The notes: a model not told the origin generated them from the letters alone. 64,000 nucleotides of DNA from Alicyclobacillus sp. ALC3 (GCF_028751195.1 NZ_CP066784.1:4216001-4280000), one strand, 5' to 3'; shown: positions 25,432 through 34,012, counted from the first letter of the stretch. Translations and numbers: made by a program.

Positions 25432-27207
25432 TTAGCGTTGGAAGGTGAATGGCATTCCCCAAGCATTGGAAAACAGGAGATCCTCCAGATTTTGACGTCG
25501 ACCCCAGCCGACGCTTTCCAAAACGGGTTTATCTTGAAATGCAGCGGTGTACCCCATGGAAATGAGTGCAACAGGGTCAATGTGGGCGGGGATGCCAAGA
25601 AGCTGACGAACATTTTCTTTTTTATAAAAGGAAACCCATCCGACTCCCAATCCTTCGGCACGAGCGGCTAACCAGAGATTTTCAATCGCACAAACCACAG
25701 AATAAACATCCGTTTCGGGAATCGTATTGCGACCTAAAACATGAGTTTCATCGCGGGTCGGATCATTCGTCACGCATAGCGTAATCGGGGCTTCCAAGAT
25801 CCCTTGAACTTTGAGTTTGGGATAGAGTTCAGCGCGATGTCCCTCAAAATAGGTTCCCGCGATTTGGACCTCTTTCGCAACCATGTCGTGCAGTTGTTGT
25901 TTGATGGAATCCGACTGTACAAGGATAAAGTTCCAAGGTTGCATAAACCCAACGGAAGGGGCATGGTGTGCGGCATCCAGGATTCTGCGCAGTTTTTCCT
26001 CCTCGATGGGATGTTTTAAAAAGGAACGGATGTCCCTGCGTTCATAGATGGCCTTATAGACCCCTTCCTTATGGAACGATTGAAATTCGTGACGTTTTGG
26101 CACGGGAGGTACGGACGAGATCGACTGAAGTTCGGCAGAGGCCCCCTGAACACTTCCATCGAGCGCCCCCGAAATCTGTGCGCTTTCAAACGTGGACATT
26201 TCTTTTGGAATCAAAGTGGCCGCACGAAGAATGGGTAACGCCAAAGCCGCGCCACTCCCTTCACCGAGTCGCAAATGGAGACGAAGGAGGGGGCGAATTC
26301 CGAGTAAACGATTGACGATCTTGTGACCGGGTTCTACGGATTCATGTGAACCGATTAAATACTGCGCAGAGAGAGGTGCCAGTTTGGTGGCAATCAGCGC
26401 AGCCACGGCGGTGATAAATCCATCTACGAGGACAGGCACACGTGAAGCTGCCGCCTCCAAAACAATCCCAGTCAAACCCGCGATCTCGAATCCGCCAACT
26501 TTTGATAGTACATCGATGGGGTCGAAGGCATTCGGTTGATTGACGGCAATGGCTTTTTTTATGATAGAAATTTTGCGTTCCCGAATGTTGTCACTGATCC
26601 CAGTCCCGACTCCAACCACATCTTCGACGGGAATTTGTCCGAGTACAGCTAAAATGGCGCTGCTGGCTGTGGTATTTCCGATTCCCATTTCTCCTAAGGC
26701 CAACAATTTGGCTCCCTGGGTAACCGCATCGTGGGCAATTTCGATTCCAGTTTCGATGGCGCGAATCGCTTCATCGTAAGACATGGCCGGTCCATTTGTC
26801 ATGTTGCTCGTTCCCATCAGTATCTTGCGGGAAATCAGCCCGGGGATCGACAAGTCTGCGTTAATACCCATGTCGATCACTTGAACTCGGGCTAGAGAGG
26901 CCCGAGAGAGAACATTGATGGCTGCACCTTGGGATAGGAAGTTTTGTACCATCTGTTGAGTCACGTCCGCAGGAAAGGCAGAAACCCCCTCAGCAGTTAC
27001 CCCATGGTCTGCGGCCAGCAGGAGAACCACTGCCGGATCGATGGTGGGTTCCGTCGAGCCGGTCATGCCTGCAAGTTGCACCGCGAGGTCCTCGACATCC
27101 CCTAAACTGCCAAGGGGTTTGGTCAACGAGTTGAGTTTTCTTTCCATTTGCCGTTGTGCGGACCGGTTGGCCTCTGAAATACGATGGATGACGCTCGATA
27201 ATAACAT
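25432..27207 (-). CDS. CobT-BluB fusion: DMB phosphoribosyltransferase / DMB synthase
   Basis: About 591 residues. Residues 1 to about 350 are CobT (LTKPLGSLGDVEDLA, LLLAADHGVTAEGVSAFP, GEMGIGNTTASSAIL, catalytic-loop LGEGSGAALALP). Residues about 375-591 are BluB, an FMN nitroreductase-fold enzyme (ERRDIRSF, HAPSVGFMQPWNFILV, VVCAIENLWLAARAEGLGVGWVSF). BluB cuts reduced FMN with O2 to give 5,6-dimethylbenzimidazole, and CobT makes alpha-ribazole phosphate from it, so the fusion may channel DMB. The ATG at 27207 follows AAAGGAGG. It is preceded by a cobalamin riboswitch. Confidence 0.9.
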   Translation of the reverse strand: MLLSSVIHRISEANRSAQRQMERKLNSLTKPLGSLGDVEDLAVQLAGMTGSTEPTIDPAVVLLLAADHGVTAEGVSAFPADVTQQMVQNFLSQGAAINVLSRASLARVQVIDMGINADLSIPGLISRKILMGTSNMTNGPAMSYDEAIRAIETGIEIAHDAVTQGAKLLALGEMGIGNTTASSAILAVLGQIPVEDVVGVGTGISDNIRERKISIIKKAIAVNQPNAFDPIDVLSKVGGFEIAGLTGIVLEAAASRVPVLVDGFITAVAALIATKLAPLSAQYLIGSHESVEPGHKIVNRLLGIRPLLRLHLRLGEGSGAALALPILRAATLIPKEMSTFESAQISGALDGSVQGASAELQSISSVPPVPKRHEFQSFHKEGVYKAIYERRDIRSFLKHPIEEEKLRRILDAAHHAPSVGFMQPWNFILVQSDSIKQQLHDMVAKEVQIAGTYFEGHRAELYPKLKVQGILEAPITLCVTNDPTRDETHVLGRNTIPETDVYSVVCAIENLWLAARAEGLGVGWVSFYKKENVRQLLGIPAHIDPVALISMGYTAAFQDKPVLESVGWGRRQNLEDLLFSNAWGMPFTFQR

Positions 27208-27249
27208 AAAGCTTCCTCCTTTTGTGGGATACCCGCCCACGGAAACACC

Positions 27250-27270
27250 CCCAACTCAAATGAGTTGAGG
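27250..27270 (-). other. Hairpin in the riboswitch leader, possible expression platform
   Basis: Near-perfect arms CCTCAACTC and GAGTTGG lie between the riboswitch and the cobT-bluB ribosome site. There is no U-run, so it is more likely part of a translational or antiterminator switch than a terminator. Confidence 0.4.
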
Positions 27271-27302
27271 GTTAGCCATTCCTCAAGTTTGTGTATGAAA
27301 CT

Positions 27303-27450
27303 CTTCAGGCAGGTCTCCTGGCTCCGATTCCTCGCGTACTACAGCCTTCCCAGTTTCCCAGTGGCTTTGTAGCTGCTCCTCGATTACAGTGGCGGGTACC
27401 GCGTTCTTTTTGGATTGAACTTCCCTATTCTCCCAAACGGGCACCTGAAG
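27303..27450 (-). ncRNA. Cobalamin riboswitch
   Basis: Reading the minus strand, the conserved B12 elements occur in order: GGTGCCC, AATAGGGAA, CCGCCACTGTAA, GGGAAGG, and the B12 box AGCCAGGAGACCTGCC. A closing helix forms between CTTCAGG and CCTGAAG. It lies about 100 bases upstream of the cobT-bluB start and should reduce expression when adenosylcobalamin is abundant. Confidence 0.93.
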
Positions 27451-27472
27451 AGATGATAGATTGATAGCAGTG

Positions 27473-27501
27473 AATATAGCATAAGTTTTGGCTGTTGTCA
27501 C
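27473..27501 (-). promoter_or_regulatory. Promoter of the riboswitch-cobT-bluB transcript
   Basis: On the minus strand a -35 GTGACA and a -10 TATATT are separated by exactly 17 bases, about 23 bases before the riboswitch begins. Confidence 0.6.
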
Positions 27502-27640
27502 GGGGGCCAGCGGTTGGACGCCAAATGTCCATAGGTTGAGCGTCACCATCTTTGAAGCTTGGTATAGCCGTTTCTGTGGCTATTCGCGGAGTCAGGGAAA
27601 CTACCATCACAGACGGGAGGAACGGAAAAATTCTTGAAAA

Positions 27641-27666
27641 ATGTAGAATAATGTAGCATTATGTAG
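27641..27666 (+). repeat. Three ATGTAG repeats with 10-base period
   Basis: ATGTAG occurs at 27641, 27651 and 27661, exactly one DNA turn apart, just upstream of the c-di-GMP riboswitch and beside a TTGAAA -35-like box at 27634. Such phased repeats suggest an activator or repressor site. Confidence 0.45.
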
Positions 27667-27696
27667 GCAAGGAGATTTTGAAAATCGAGTAGAGCA

Positions 27697-27792
27697 AAGT
27701 GTCTCAGGGCAAACCAGTGGAAACACTGGGACGCAAAGCTACGGGTCTAAGGGTACGGAAGTACCTAGGATCGCCGGGTTGCCACAAGAGAT
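27697..27792 (+). ncRNA. c-di-GMP-I (GEMM-I) riboswitch
   Basis: The core matches GEMM-I: AGGGCAAACC, a GAAA tetraloop hairpin (CCAGTGGAAACACTGG), GGGACGCAAAGC, then a second hairpin with CTAAGG and CCTAGG, closing with GGGTTGCC. It precedes the EAL-Spo0E gene. A strong hairpin with a short U tract follows, so control is probably by termination. Confidence 0.9.
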
Positions 27793-27806
27793 GTTGGTAT
27801 AACGAG

Positions 27807-27836
27807 GGCGGCCCGATAAATCAAAGGGCCGCCTTT
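27807..27836 (+). terminator. Terminator of the c-di-GMP riboswitch
   Basis: GGCGGCCC and GGGCCGCC form a perfect eight-base-pair stem, followed by TTTGTGCTATTTT. It lies directly after the aptamer and before the EAL coding region, consistent with a riboswitch expression platform. Confidence 0.7.
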
Positions 27837-27867
27837 GTGCTATTTTGGGGAGAAAGGGAGAGAAACA

Positions 27868-28825
27868 ATGAGGCAGGCAAAGACAAATTATACAAAAATG
27901 GAAAAAATCACCTCTGGGGGTATTATTACCCTAATTACCCAATAATTACCAATTTACTACAAACTTTCGCAGATAGGCTGGAACGACTGGATGTCGTGTA
28001 TCAACCCATTGTCAATCATACGGAAAACTCCATTTTTGCCTTCGAAGCCTTGAGTCGCCCTCAGCACCAAGGAAGATTGGTTCCCCCCGACCTTTGGTTT
28101 CGTACGGCCTATGAAAGCAACCTATCCGCTCAAGCCGATCTACTCGTTCTATTTTCTAGTACAAAACACTTCCGACGGACTCTACAAGGTGCGACGAGTC
28201 CTGCCGCACTCTTTGTCAATGTGATGCCGAGTAGTGTTGTGGAGAAGTCATTTCGAGAAGGAATTGAGTTGCTATTTGAGGCAGGGCATTGTCGGCCTCA
28301 AGAACTCGTTTTAGAACTCATAGAATACATTTCATAGATCCGTCCTCGATCGCGAAAATCCTCGAACCCCTGCGCGGGCTGGGTGTCCGTATTGCCTTGG
28401 ACGATGTGGGTGTCGGGAGCACAAATCTTCTGGCGCTCGTAGAACTGGAGCCTGATTTTATCAAGGTCGATCGCTCCTTGATACAGGGGATTTCCACCTC
28501 TGGCGCTAAGCAACGACTATTAAAGCATTTAACGCAATTTATGCAATCTGAGAATGCAGTGATCGCGGAGGGCGTGGAATATCGTGAGGATCTATTAGCG
28601 ATTCGTGAATCTGGTGTCAGTTTGAGTCAAGGGTACTATTGGGCTCCTCCCGTAACGATGGATAACGACATGTTACTGACAGCAGAGATTGAGACAAAGA
28701 GAGAAGCGCTCATCAAGCTGGTGGATAAAAAAGACGGCGTCTTGACGGACGACGACGTGGTGACGAAGAGTCAAGAACTCGATCTCTTAATCACACAACA
28801 CTGTCGCTTACAACAACGATGGTAA
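27868..28825 (+). pseudogene. EAL-domain c-di-GMP phosphodiesterase with C-terminal Spo0E-like domain (frame breaks)
   Basis: The EAL signature is complete across two frames: FEALSRP, LFVNVMPSS, LVLELIEY, ALDDVGVGSTN, FIKVDRSL, AEGVE and SQGYYWAPP. All usual catalytic positions are present. After it, EIETKREALIKLVDKK and KSQELDLLI match Spo0E-type phosphatases of Spo0A~P (signature SQELD). The frame breaks near 28335; one extra T would join the parts. A second break near 27910 would join the ATG at 27868, which has AAAGGGAGAG upstream. These may be sequencing errors in A/T runs. It sits behind a c-di-GMP riboswitch. Confidence 0.75.
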
Positions 28826-28884
28826 CGCTTGTATGGTGCTATTCCGGTCTGTAGTTGACATGGCGGAAAGGAGGAGCATTTCAC

Positions 28885-30288
28885 ATGCAAGTGTTCAATA
28901 TCATCAAACAGTGGCTCTTCAAGTCTCGAGTGTCGGTGTCGCGAAAACCAGAAACACAACCGGAGTTACCGATGGACTCTGATAGAGAGGTGCAGCCTGT
29001 CAAACATGGAACCGTGTCGGTCCTGGACAATCAGATCTCGATCACGGATCCGGACGATGAGGGGGCCTTTGCTACCATGACGATCCCAAAAGATGGGCGG
29101 TTGGTCGTCGTTGTGGATGGGCAGCCCACTGTTGGGCGGGTGATTGTTCACGGGGAGCAGGACATCCAACTTGCTCTTAGCCACATTCCGCCCTCCCAAA
29201 AGTTTTTATCGAGGGTATCCAAGAATGCTATGGAGGTCATCGGGCGAGTCGAGGTCACACTGGGCGAGGAGTATCGTTTAAAGGACCTGCATCGCGTCCG
29301 CCATGCTGTGTTTGAACTTGAAATGAATCCGGTATATCCCGCACCTCTTGAAATCGATGAAATCACGACACAACTGACGTCCGCCGGTTACCAGGGGGCC
29401 CTTGATATCAAGGAACTGAAACAACTGTGTCATGCGGGTCAGACGAGTGAGGCCATTGTCTTGCGAGGCGTCCCCATGATTCCGGGTAAGCCAGCACGCT
29501 ACAGGCCGGTCACGCTCCCAAAGGTGTATGACCCGATTCACCGCCGCATGAGGATAACGACCATTTCCATGGGGACGACGGTGGCCGTACTCGAACCGGA
29601 AATACCGGGTATTCCAGGAAGAGACGTCCTCGGTGAAGAAATTCCTTGTCCCAAACATCGGTCTTTGCCCACACTGGGTCCAGGGGTGGTGGAAGTCAAC
29701 GGGAGGATTGTTGCCATCCGCAACGGGCGATTTCTTTATACGAGGAGTCGGATAGATGTCGTCCCAGAACTTGTTATTTCTCATGACTTATCGAGTAAGG
29801 ACGGAAAAATCGAATTTGATGGGAATGTCGTCGTCTTGGGTTCGGTCTTGGACGGGAGTTTCATTCAAGCCACGGGAAGTGTAGAGGTTCACGGTGGGGT
29901 CCTTCGCTCGACTGTCATGGGGGAACGTGGTGTATTCGTTGCCGATGCCATCGTCGGTTCCCAGGTGGTTGCAGGTCAATCGAAGTTTCTTTACATGAAG
30001 CTCTACTCCGACATGAAACAATGTGCGGACGAATTTGGTCATTTCCGTTTGGAATACAGAGAATTGATTGAACATGCCAAAAAGCAGTTAAACAATGATG
30101 AGCGTCTACCGTTACTCGCGGATGTACTCTTGGTCCATCGGCATCCCAAACTTGAGCGTATACTTGTACATTTCTCGGAAGATACGAATCAACTACAAGA
30201 ACTTGATGACCGATATCGACAGATTGTGCTTGAACTGCGCTCGAAGTGGAGTGGGATTGGACGAACGAATGTTTCTGAAATGAGTAGA
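28885..30288 (+). pseudogene. fapA: fapA (DUF342) N-terminal part, interrupted by an IS91-type element
   Basis: About 468 residues of a FapA-like protein. The N-terminal FapA domain is followed by the repeated beta-helix segments of DUF342 (GPGVVEVNGRIVAIRNGRF, KIEFDGNVVVLGSVLDGS, VEVHGGVLRSTVMG) and a coiled-coil (EYRELIEHAKKQL ... RQIVLELRSKW). The ATG at 28885 has AAAGGAGGAG. The frame runs into element DNA near 30288 and stops at 30336. The remaining C-terminus is at 32699. FapA-like proteins affect motility or surface signalling; the exact role is unsettled. Confidence 0.8.
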
Positions 30289-30357
30289 GAGTTATCTGAA
30301 AGTCGAGCACGAAAAATCGGCTCCTCCACAGGATGAAGCCGACTTTGAGATAACTCT
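30289..30357. repeat. Long imperfect inverted repeat at the IS91 ter-like end
   Basis: GAGTTATCTGAAAGTCG at the start and CGACTTTGAGATAACTC at the end are complementary with one mismatch around a 35-base loop. The loop holds a second stem, CGGCT/AGCCG. It lies at the transposase 3' side, where IS91 elements carry their replication terminator. Confidence 0.6.
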
Positions 30358-30412
30358 ATTGGACGGAACTGCGGTCACTGGTCGCTATGGGGAAATAAAA
30401 AAGCCCATGGTT

Positions 30413-31666
30413 TTAAAATAGAGCAATGTTTTTACCATCATGCGGGCTATTCTTGGAAAGTCGAGGAAAAATGTATGCTTGGTATAGCACAATGGATACA
30501 ATTCCCCCCTCCCCAATGAAGAGGCAGTAGGCAGACATTATGCAGTTGTCCGGCGAAGCTCTTGTGAGATGACCTATACCACAACAGGGGCAAAGAGTGA
30601 AGTCTCGCCCAGTTAACTTCTCGAAGAGTTCCACGGTAGATAACTTGGCTGTGAACTTCTCCCTCATGGTCGTCTTTGTGAGCTTTTTACACAATGCCAA
30701 CTTAACTGACTTGTTTCTGGGACTGAGCAATCCATAGTGCCGAATCCTCATAAATCCTGTGGGGAGAACATGCACCAGAAAGCGACGAATAAATTCATCC
30801 GTCTTTAGGCTCATCAGCTTCTGCCGGTTATGGTCTTTGTAATCCCGCCACTTAAACGTCACCATCCCATTGTGCACGCGAACAATACGGTTGTTTGAAA
30901 TGGCGACACGGTGGGTATATCGGCCTAGATATTCCACTACATGTCCAGGGTCTTTGAAGGGCGGTTTGCAGTAGACCACCCATTCTTTTTGGTACAAAGA
31001 AGATATCCACTGCTGGAACTGATTCTGGTCGTGCAAATGCACTATGGAACCGTAAAATTCAAGCTTCGCCTGCTTCAAGTAGTTAAGAAATTTTCCTCTG
31101 AACTTTCGGGATAGAACCTTCACTGGAATGAAAAACTTTTTTCTTGAGTTTACCCACTTACCACAGGAGTTAAGTCCACCACCAGGAACAATACAGTGTA
31201 GATGGGGATGATGCATCAGGTTTTGTCCCCAAGTGTGAAGAACCGCCGTGAGTCCGATTTGTCCACCCAGGTATTTCGGGTCACTTGCGAGTTCGGACAG
31301 AGTTTCTGCGGCAGCCTTAAATAAGATGCTATAGACCACCTTGGGGTTTTGGTAGGCGACCGGGTTTAGTAGGTCCGGCAACGTAAAGACCACATGAAAA
31401 TAACCGACATTCAGCAAATCGGCCTTTCTGGCCTCAATCCACCGTTCTTTCGTGAGCGTTTGGCACTTTGGACAATGACGATTACGACAGGAATTGTAGG
31501 AAACCCGTATAAAGCCGCACTCGTCGCATTCATCTACATGCCCACCTAGTACAGCCGTTCTGCAGCTTTGAATGGCTTGAACGACTTTTCGTTTCTCCAG
31601 GGAAAGGCCATGGGCAAGTTGATAGGGCCCACCATACTGCAGAAAAATATCCTGTAGTTCAGGCAT
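30413..31666 (-). CDS. IS91-family HUH transposase
   Basis: About 417 residues. An N-terminal zinc-binding domain (CDECGFIRVSYNSCRNRHCPKC) is followed by the rolling-circle nuclease with the HUH motif in HHPHLHCIVPGG and a tyrosine in VEYLGRYTHRVAIS. The start at ATG 31666 overlaps the recombinase stop, suggesting coupled translation. It nicks and transfers single strands during rolling-circle transposition. The frame appears complete, so the element may still be active. Confidence 0.88.
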   Translation of the reverse strand: MPELQDIFLQYGGPYQLAHGLSLEKRKVVQAIQSCRTAVLGGHVDECDECGFIRVSYNSCRNRHCPKCQTLTKERWIEARKADLLNVGYFHVVFTLPDLLNPVAYQNPKVVYSILFKAAAETLSELASDPKYLGGQIGLTAVLHTWGQNLMHHPHLHCIVPGGGLNSCGKWVNSRKKFFIPVKVLSRKFRGKFLNYLKQAKLEFYGSIVHLHDQNQFQQWISSLYQKEWVVYCKPPFKDPGHVVEYLGRYTHRVAISNNRIVRVHNGMVTFKWRDYKDHNRQKLMSLKTDEFIRRFLVHVLPTGFMRIRHYGLLSPRNKSVKLALCKKLTKTTMREKFTAKLSTVELFEKLTGRDFTLCPCCGIGHLTRASPDNCIMSAYCLFIGEGGIVSIVLYQAYIFPRLSKNSPHDGKNIALF

Positions 31667-32540
31667 GTAAAGGAGTCTCCTGACGAAGGTTTGCGGGGAA
31701 GGTATCAAGTGGACTTCTGACACCTGCCGTAACGTTCGCCAGATGCAGGTAGACTGTCGTGGACTTAATGCTGGCGTGGCCCAGCAAGTCCTTAATCTGC
31801 AGCAGCGAGGCTCCGTCCTCCAACAAGTGCGTTGCAAATGAATGTCGAAGTGTGTGGATGGACACGTTCTTGGTGATGTGGGCTCTCTTCACAGCTTCAT
31901 TAAAAGCATAAGCGATACCAGTGGGCGTTATATGGCGTACATTGTATGTGCCCAGAAATAGCCAGCCCTCGGGATGCCGCGGACGGTACGCCTTCCAGTA
32001 CTCGCGTAATACGCTCAGGCAACCCTCCGAGAGTAAAGTGTAGCGGTCTTTGCCACCTTTTCCGTTTCGCACGAACACACGCATGTTTTTCGAGTCGATA
32101 TGCTGAATTTTAAGCGCTGCAGCTTCGCTGACCCGCAGCCCCGAACTATATACTGTCATCAGCATGGCTTTATGCTTGATGTTTTCGCAGCTTTGCAGAA
32201 TGGAAGAGACTTCTTCTTTGGTTAACACTTCAGGTAGGGCCTTACGTTCCTTCTGACGTGGAATCTGCAGGTAATTCAACGCACGATTCAAAGTGACGGC
32301 AAATAGGAAACGGATAGAAGCGCCATAGATGTTTACAGTTTTGGCTGACAGGTTTTTCTCGCGGATCAAATGTGTCAGGAATCTGCGGATATCTTCTGTA
32401 TCGAGGTCGTCTACGGGGCGGTGGCAATAATCTAGAAAGATCCGTGCGTGTGAGACATAGACTTCCAAGGTCTTGGGTGACAGCCCCCTAAGCTGAATAT
32501 CCTCTTCCATCCGTCGCAGCACTTGTTCATTGTCACTCAT
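31659..32540 (-). CDS. Tyrosine recombinase of the IS91-type element
   Basis: A 293-residue XerC/D-like integrase. The SAM-like core-binding domain (RGLSPKTLEVYVSHARIFL) is followed by a catalytic domain with the full R-K-H-R-H-Y set: SSGLRVSEAAAL, GKGGKDRYTLL, HTLRHSFATHLL and LGHASIKSTTVYLH. It precedes and overlaps the HUH transposase. A pairing of these two enzymes occurs in a subgroup of IS91 elements, where the recombinase may resolve intermediates. Confidence 0.85.
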   Translation of the reverse strand: MSDNEQVLRRMEEDIQLRGLSPKTLEVYVSHARIFLDYCHRPVDDLDTEDIRRFLTHLIREKNLSAKTVNIYGASIRFLFAVTLNRALNYLQIPRQKERKALPEVLTKEEVSSILQSCENIKHKAMLMTVYSSGLRVSEAAALKIQHIDSKNMRVFVRNGKGGKDRYTLLSEGCLSVLREYWKAYRPRHPEGWLFLGTYNVRHITPTGIAYAFNEAVKRAHITKNVSIHTLRHSFATHLLEDGASLLQIKDLLGHASIKSTTVYLHLANVTAGVRSPLDTFPANLRQETPLHA

Positions 32541-32698
32541 GTGGCACTCTCCTCAAGATTCATTTGCGGTGACTACGGACACCGCATAGCGCGAATGTTA
32601 AGGGAATCCCAGCATTATGAGAAGTAACATAAATAGGAAACTAGTGATGGAGGGGACGATCTTTTACCACCGCGTAGCGGTTTCGTCCAAAGGATGTT

Positions 32699-33136
32699 AT
32701 GCGCTTACATCAACTACTCGGGGATTATGTATCCTTTGTGGAATCTATGGTGTCGCTTGAACCAGCTGAAGTAAAAGCCGCAACGGTGACCTCCAGTTCT
32801 GTGCGAGCGACCGGAAAAATGGCCATCACGGGAGCGGGGATCTATGCCAGTTCACTCGAATCCAGGGATTCCATTTTGGTCAATGGAACCGTACGAGGCG
32901 GTTTCTTGGTTGCGGAGAACACGGTTCGGATTCACGAACTGGGGACTCCTTCTGGGACAGAAACCAGCGTGAAGGTATTACATGCATCCGGAAGAATAGG
33001 GGTTCGTATCCGGCACCCGAATACCCTCCTGCAGGTCGGGACAAATCGGAACCGAAATTTGGTTGAGGAATACAATGCTGTAGTCAAGGGGGAACGACAT
33101 GCAAATTCGAACACTTCTCGTCGACGACTCGCCTGA
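32699..33136 (+). pseudogene. fapA: fapA (DUF342) C-terminal part
   Basis: An open frame of 145 residues carrying the end of FapA: a coiled-coil end (RLHQLLGDYVSFVESMVSLEP) and the final beta-helix repeats (VTSSSVRATGKMAITGAGIYAS, SILVNGTVRGGFLVAENTVRI). The in-frame ATG at 32699 is the first codon after the insertion; a separate short protein could be made but has no clear ribosome site. Its stop lies 37 bases inside the response regulator gene. Confidence 0.75.
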
Positions 33137-33551
33137 GACGCTGGAGGCTTTGGCACTTTTGTATGGGTCGAACCAAGAGATCGAGGTGGTTGGGACGGTG
33201 CAAACCGCTTCTGAGGCGCTCACTTTTTTAGAGTCGACTTCCATTGATCTCATCTCCGTTGATATTCATCTTGGGGCGGATAATGGGTTTCATTTATGTT
33301 CTGAGATTCATGAGTCTTACCCGGACGTATTCGTAGCGATGTGTTCGCTGGAAGACGATGACTCCTATCGGCACATGGCGCAGCAAACGGGCGCACAATA
33401 CTACATGGGAAAACCGATTACACAAGCGGACATTTGGGGTCTCGTGCATCATCTGCGAAGACGTCAAGGTGTAGATTTGGAGCACTCGGATTCGCGTGAG
33501 GATGACGTAAGAGATCTCGACTGGGTCGTTCGTTTTCTTGGGACTCGATGA
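33099..33551 (+). CDS. Single-domain response regulator (CheY-like)
   Basis: A 150-residue receiver with acidic pair DD (LLVDDSPETLEAL, residues 9-10), phospho-acceptor Asp in DLISVDIHLGADNG (about residue 53) and the conserved Lys in YMGKPITQADI. The last 40 residues are a charged tail with no output domain. It starts at ATG 33099 behind AAGGGGGAA and overlaps the fapA end. With EAL-Spo0E and FapA it forms a signalling module; the histidine kinase is not in the window. Confidence 0.85.
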   Translation: MQIRTLLVDDSPETLEALALLYGSNQEIEVVGTVQTASEALTFLESTSIDLISVDIHLGADNGFHLCSEIHESYPDVFVAMCSLEDDDSYRHMAQQTGAQYYMGKPITQADIWGLVHHLRRRQGVDLEHSDSREDDVRDLDWVVRFLGTR

Positions 33552-33745
33552 TAAAACGTGCTTGTATTGAACTGTGACATGAAGATACATAAAGAGAAAA
33601 TTCGTGTGTCATGAAACAACCGGGTTCGGCACACAGAGGACCCGTACTTCTCTCTACGTGATTTATATAGACATTGGCTGAGTTTACCTGTACTATTAAT
33701 TTAGTTCCTTGCATAACTTAGCTTCATAGGACAACTGTATATTTC

Positions 33746-33908
33746 GGGAAAGGCGTTCACTTACGGGTGAACTTAATAGGGAAACCGGTGCAAGTCCGGT
33801 GCGGTCCCGCCACTGTAAGGGCGAGCTGAGGTCAAAAACCACTGAGTCGAAAGACTTGGGAAGGAGACCATCGGTGTTGAACCCAAGCCAGGAGACCTGC
33901 CTTTTTCC
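33746..33908 (+). ncRNA. Cobalamin riboswitch of the cbi operon
   Basis: Conserved elements in order: GTGAACTTAATAGGGAAACCGG, GCGGTCCCGCCACTGTAA, GAGCTGAGG, CCACTGAG, TTGGGAAGG and the B12 box AGCCAGGAGACCTGCC, with a closing helix GGAAAGGC/GCCTTTTTCC. A terminator hairpin lies 80 bases on. It should switch the whole 23-kb operon off when B12 is plentiful. Confidence 0.95.
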
Positions 33909-33988
33909 AGCACACTGATTGAACCTACGGTCGATAGGGAGGTGTGGAGGCAGACTCTTTTTATCATTTTTATGTGTCTACCAACCAC

Positions 33989-34012
33989 AACTCCCTTTCC
34001 AGGGAGTTTTTC
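33989..34012 (+). terminator. Riboswitch-controlled terminator
   Basis: AACTCCCT and AGGGAGTT pair around a four-base loop, followed by TTTCTTTT. It stands between the cobalamin riboswitch and cbiX, the classical position for transcription-attenuation control. Confidence 0.85.

Larger units (their letters stand above)
30289..32698 (-). mobile_element. IS91-family element with tyrosine recombinase, inserted in fapA
   Basis: A 2.4-kb insertion separates two halves of fapA. It carries a tyrosine recombinase and an HUH transposase on the minus strand with overlapping ends. Boundaries are set where the FapA frame is lost (about 30288) and regained (about 32699), so they are accurate to a few bases only. 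No obvious terminal inverted repeats or target duplication are seen, as expected for rolling-circle IS91 elements. The left end has a large hairpin, suiting a termination (ter) structure. Confidence 0.75.

Noticed and set aside
27699..27836. Coding sequence reading through the c-di-GMP aptamer
   Set aside because: The region is a structured GEMM-I aptamer and terminator; the open frame there is incidental.
33552..33745. Clear promoter for the cbi operon
   Set aside because: A TATATT at 33738 is present, but no -35 at proper spacing was found, so I did not call it.
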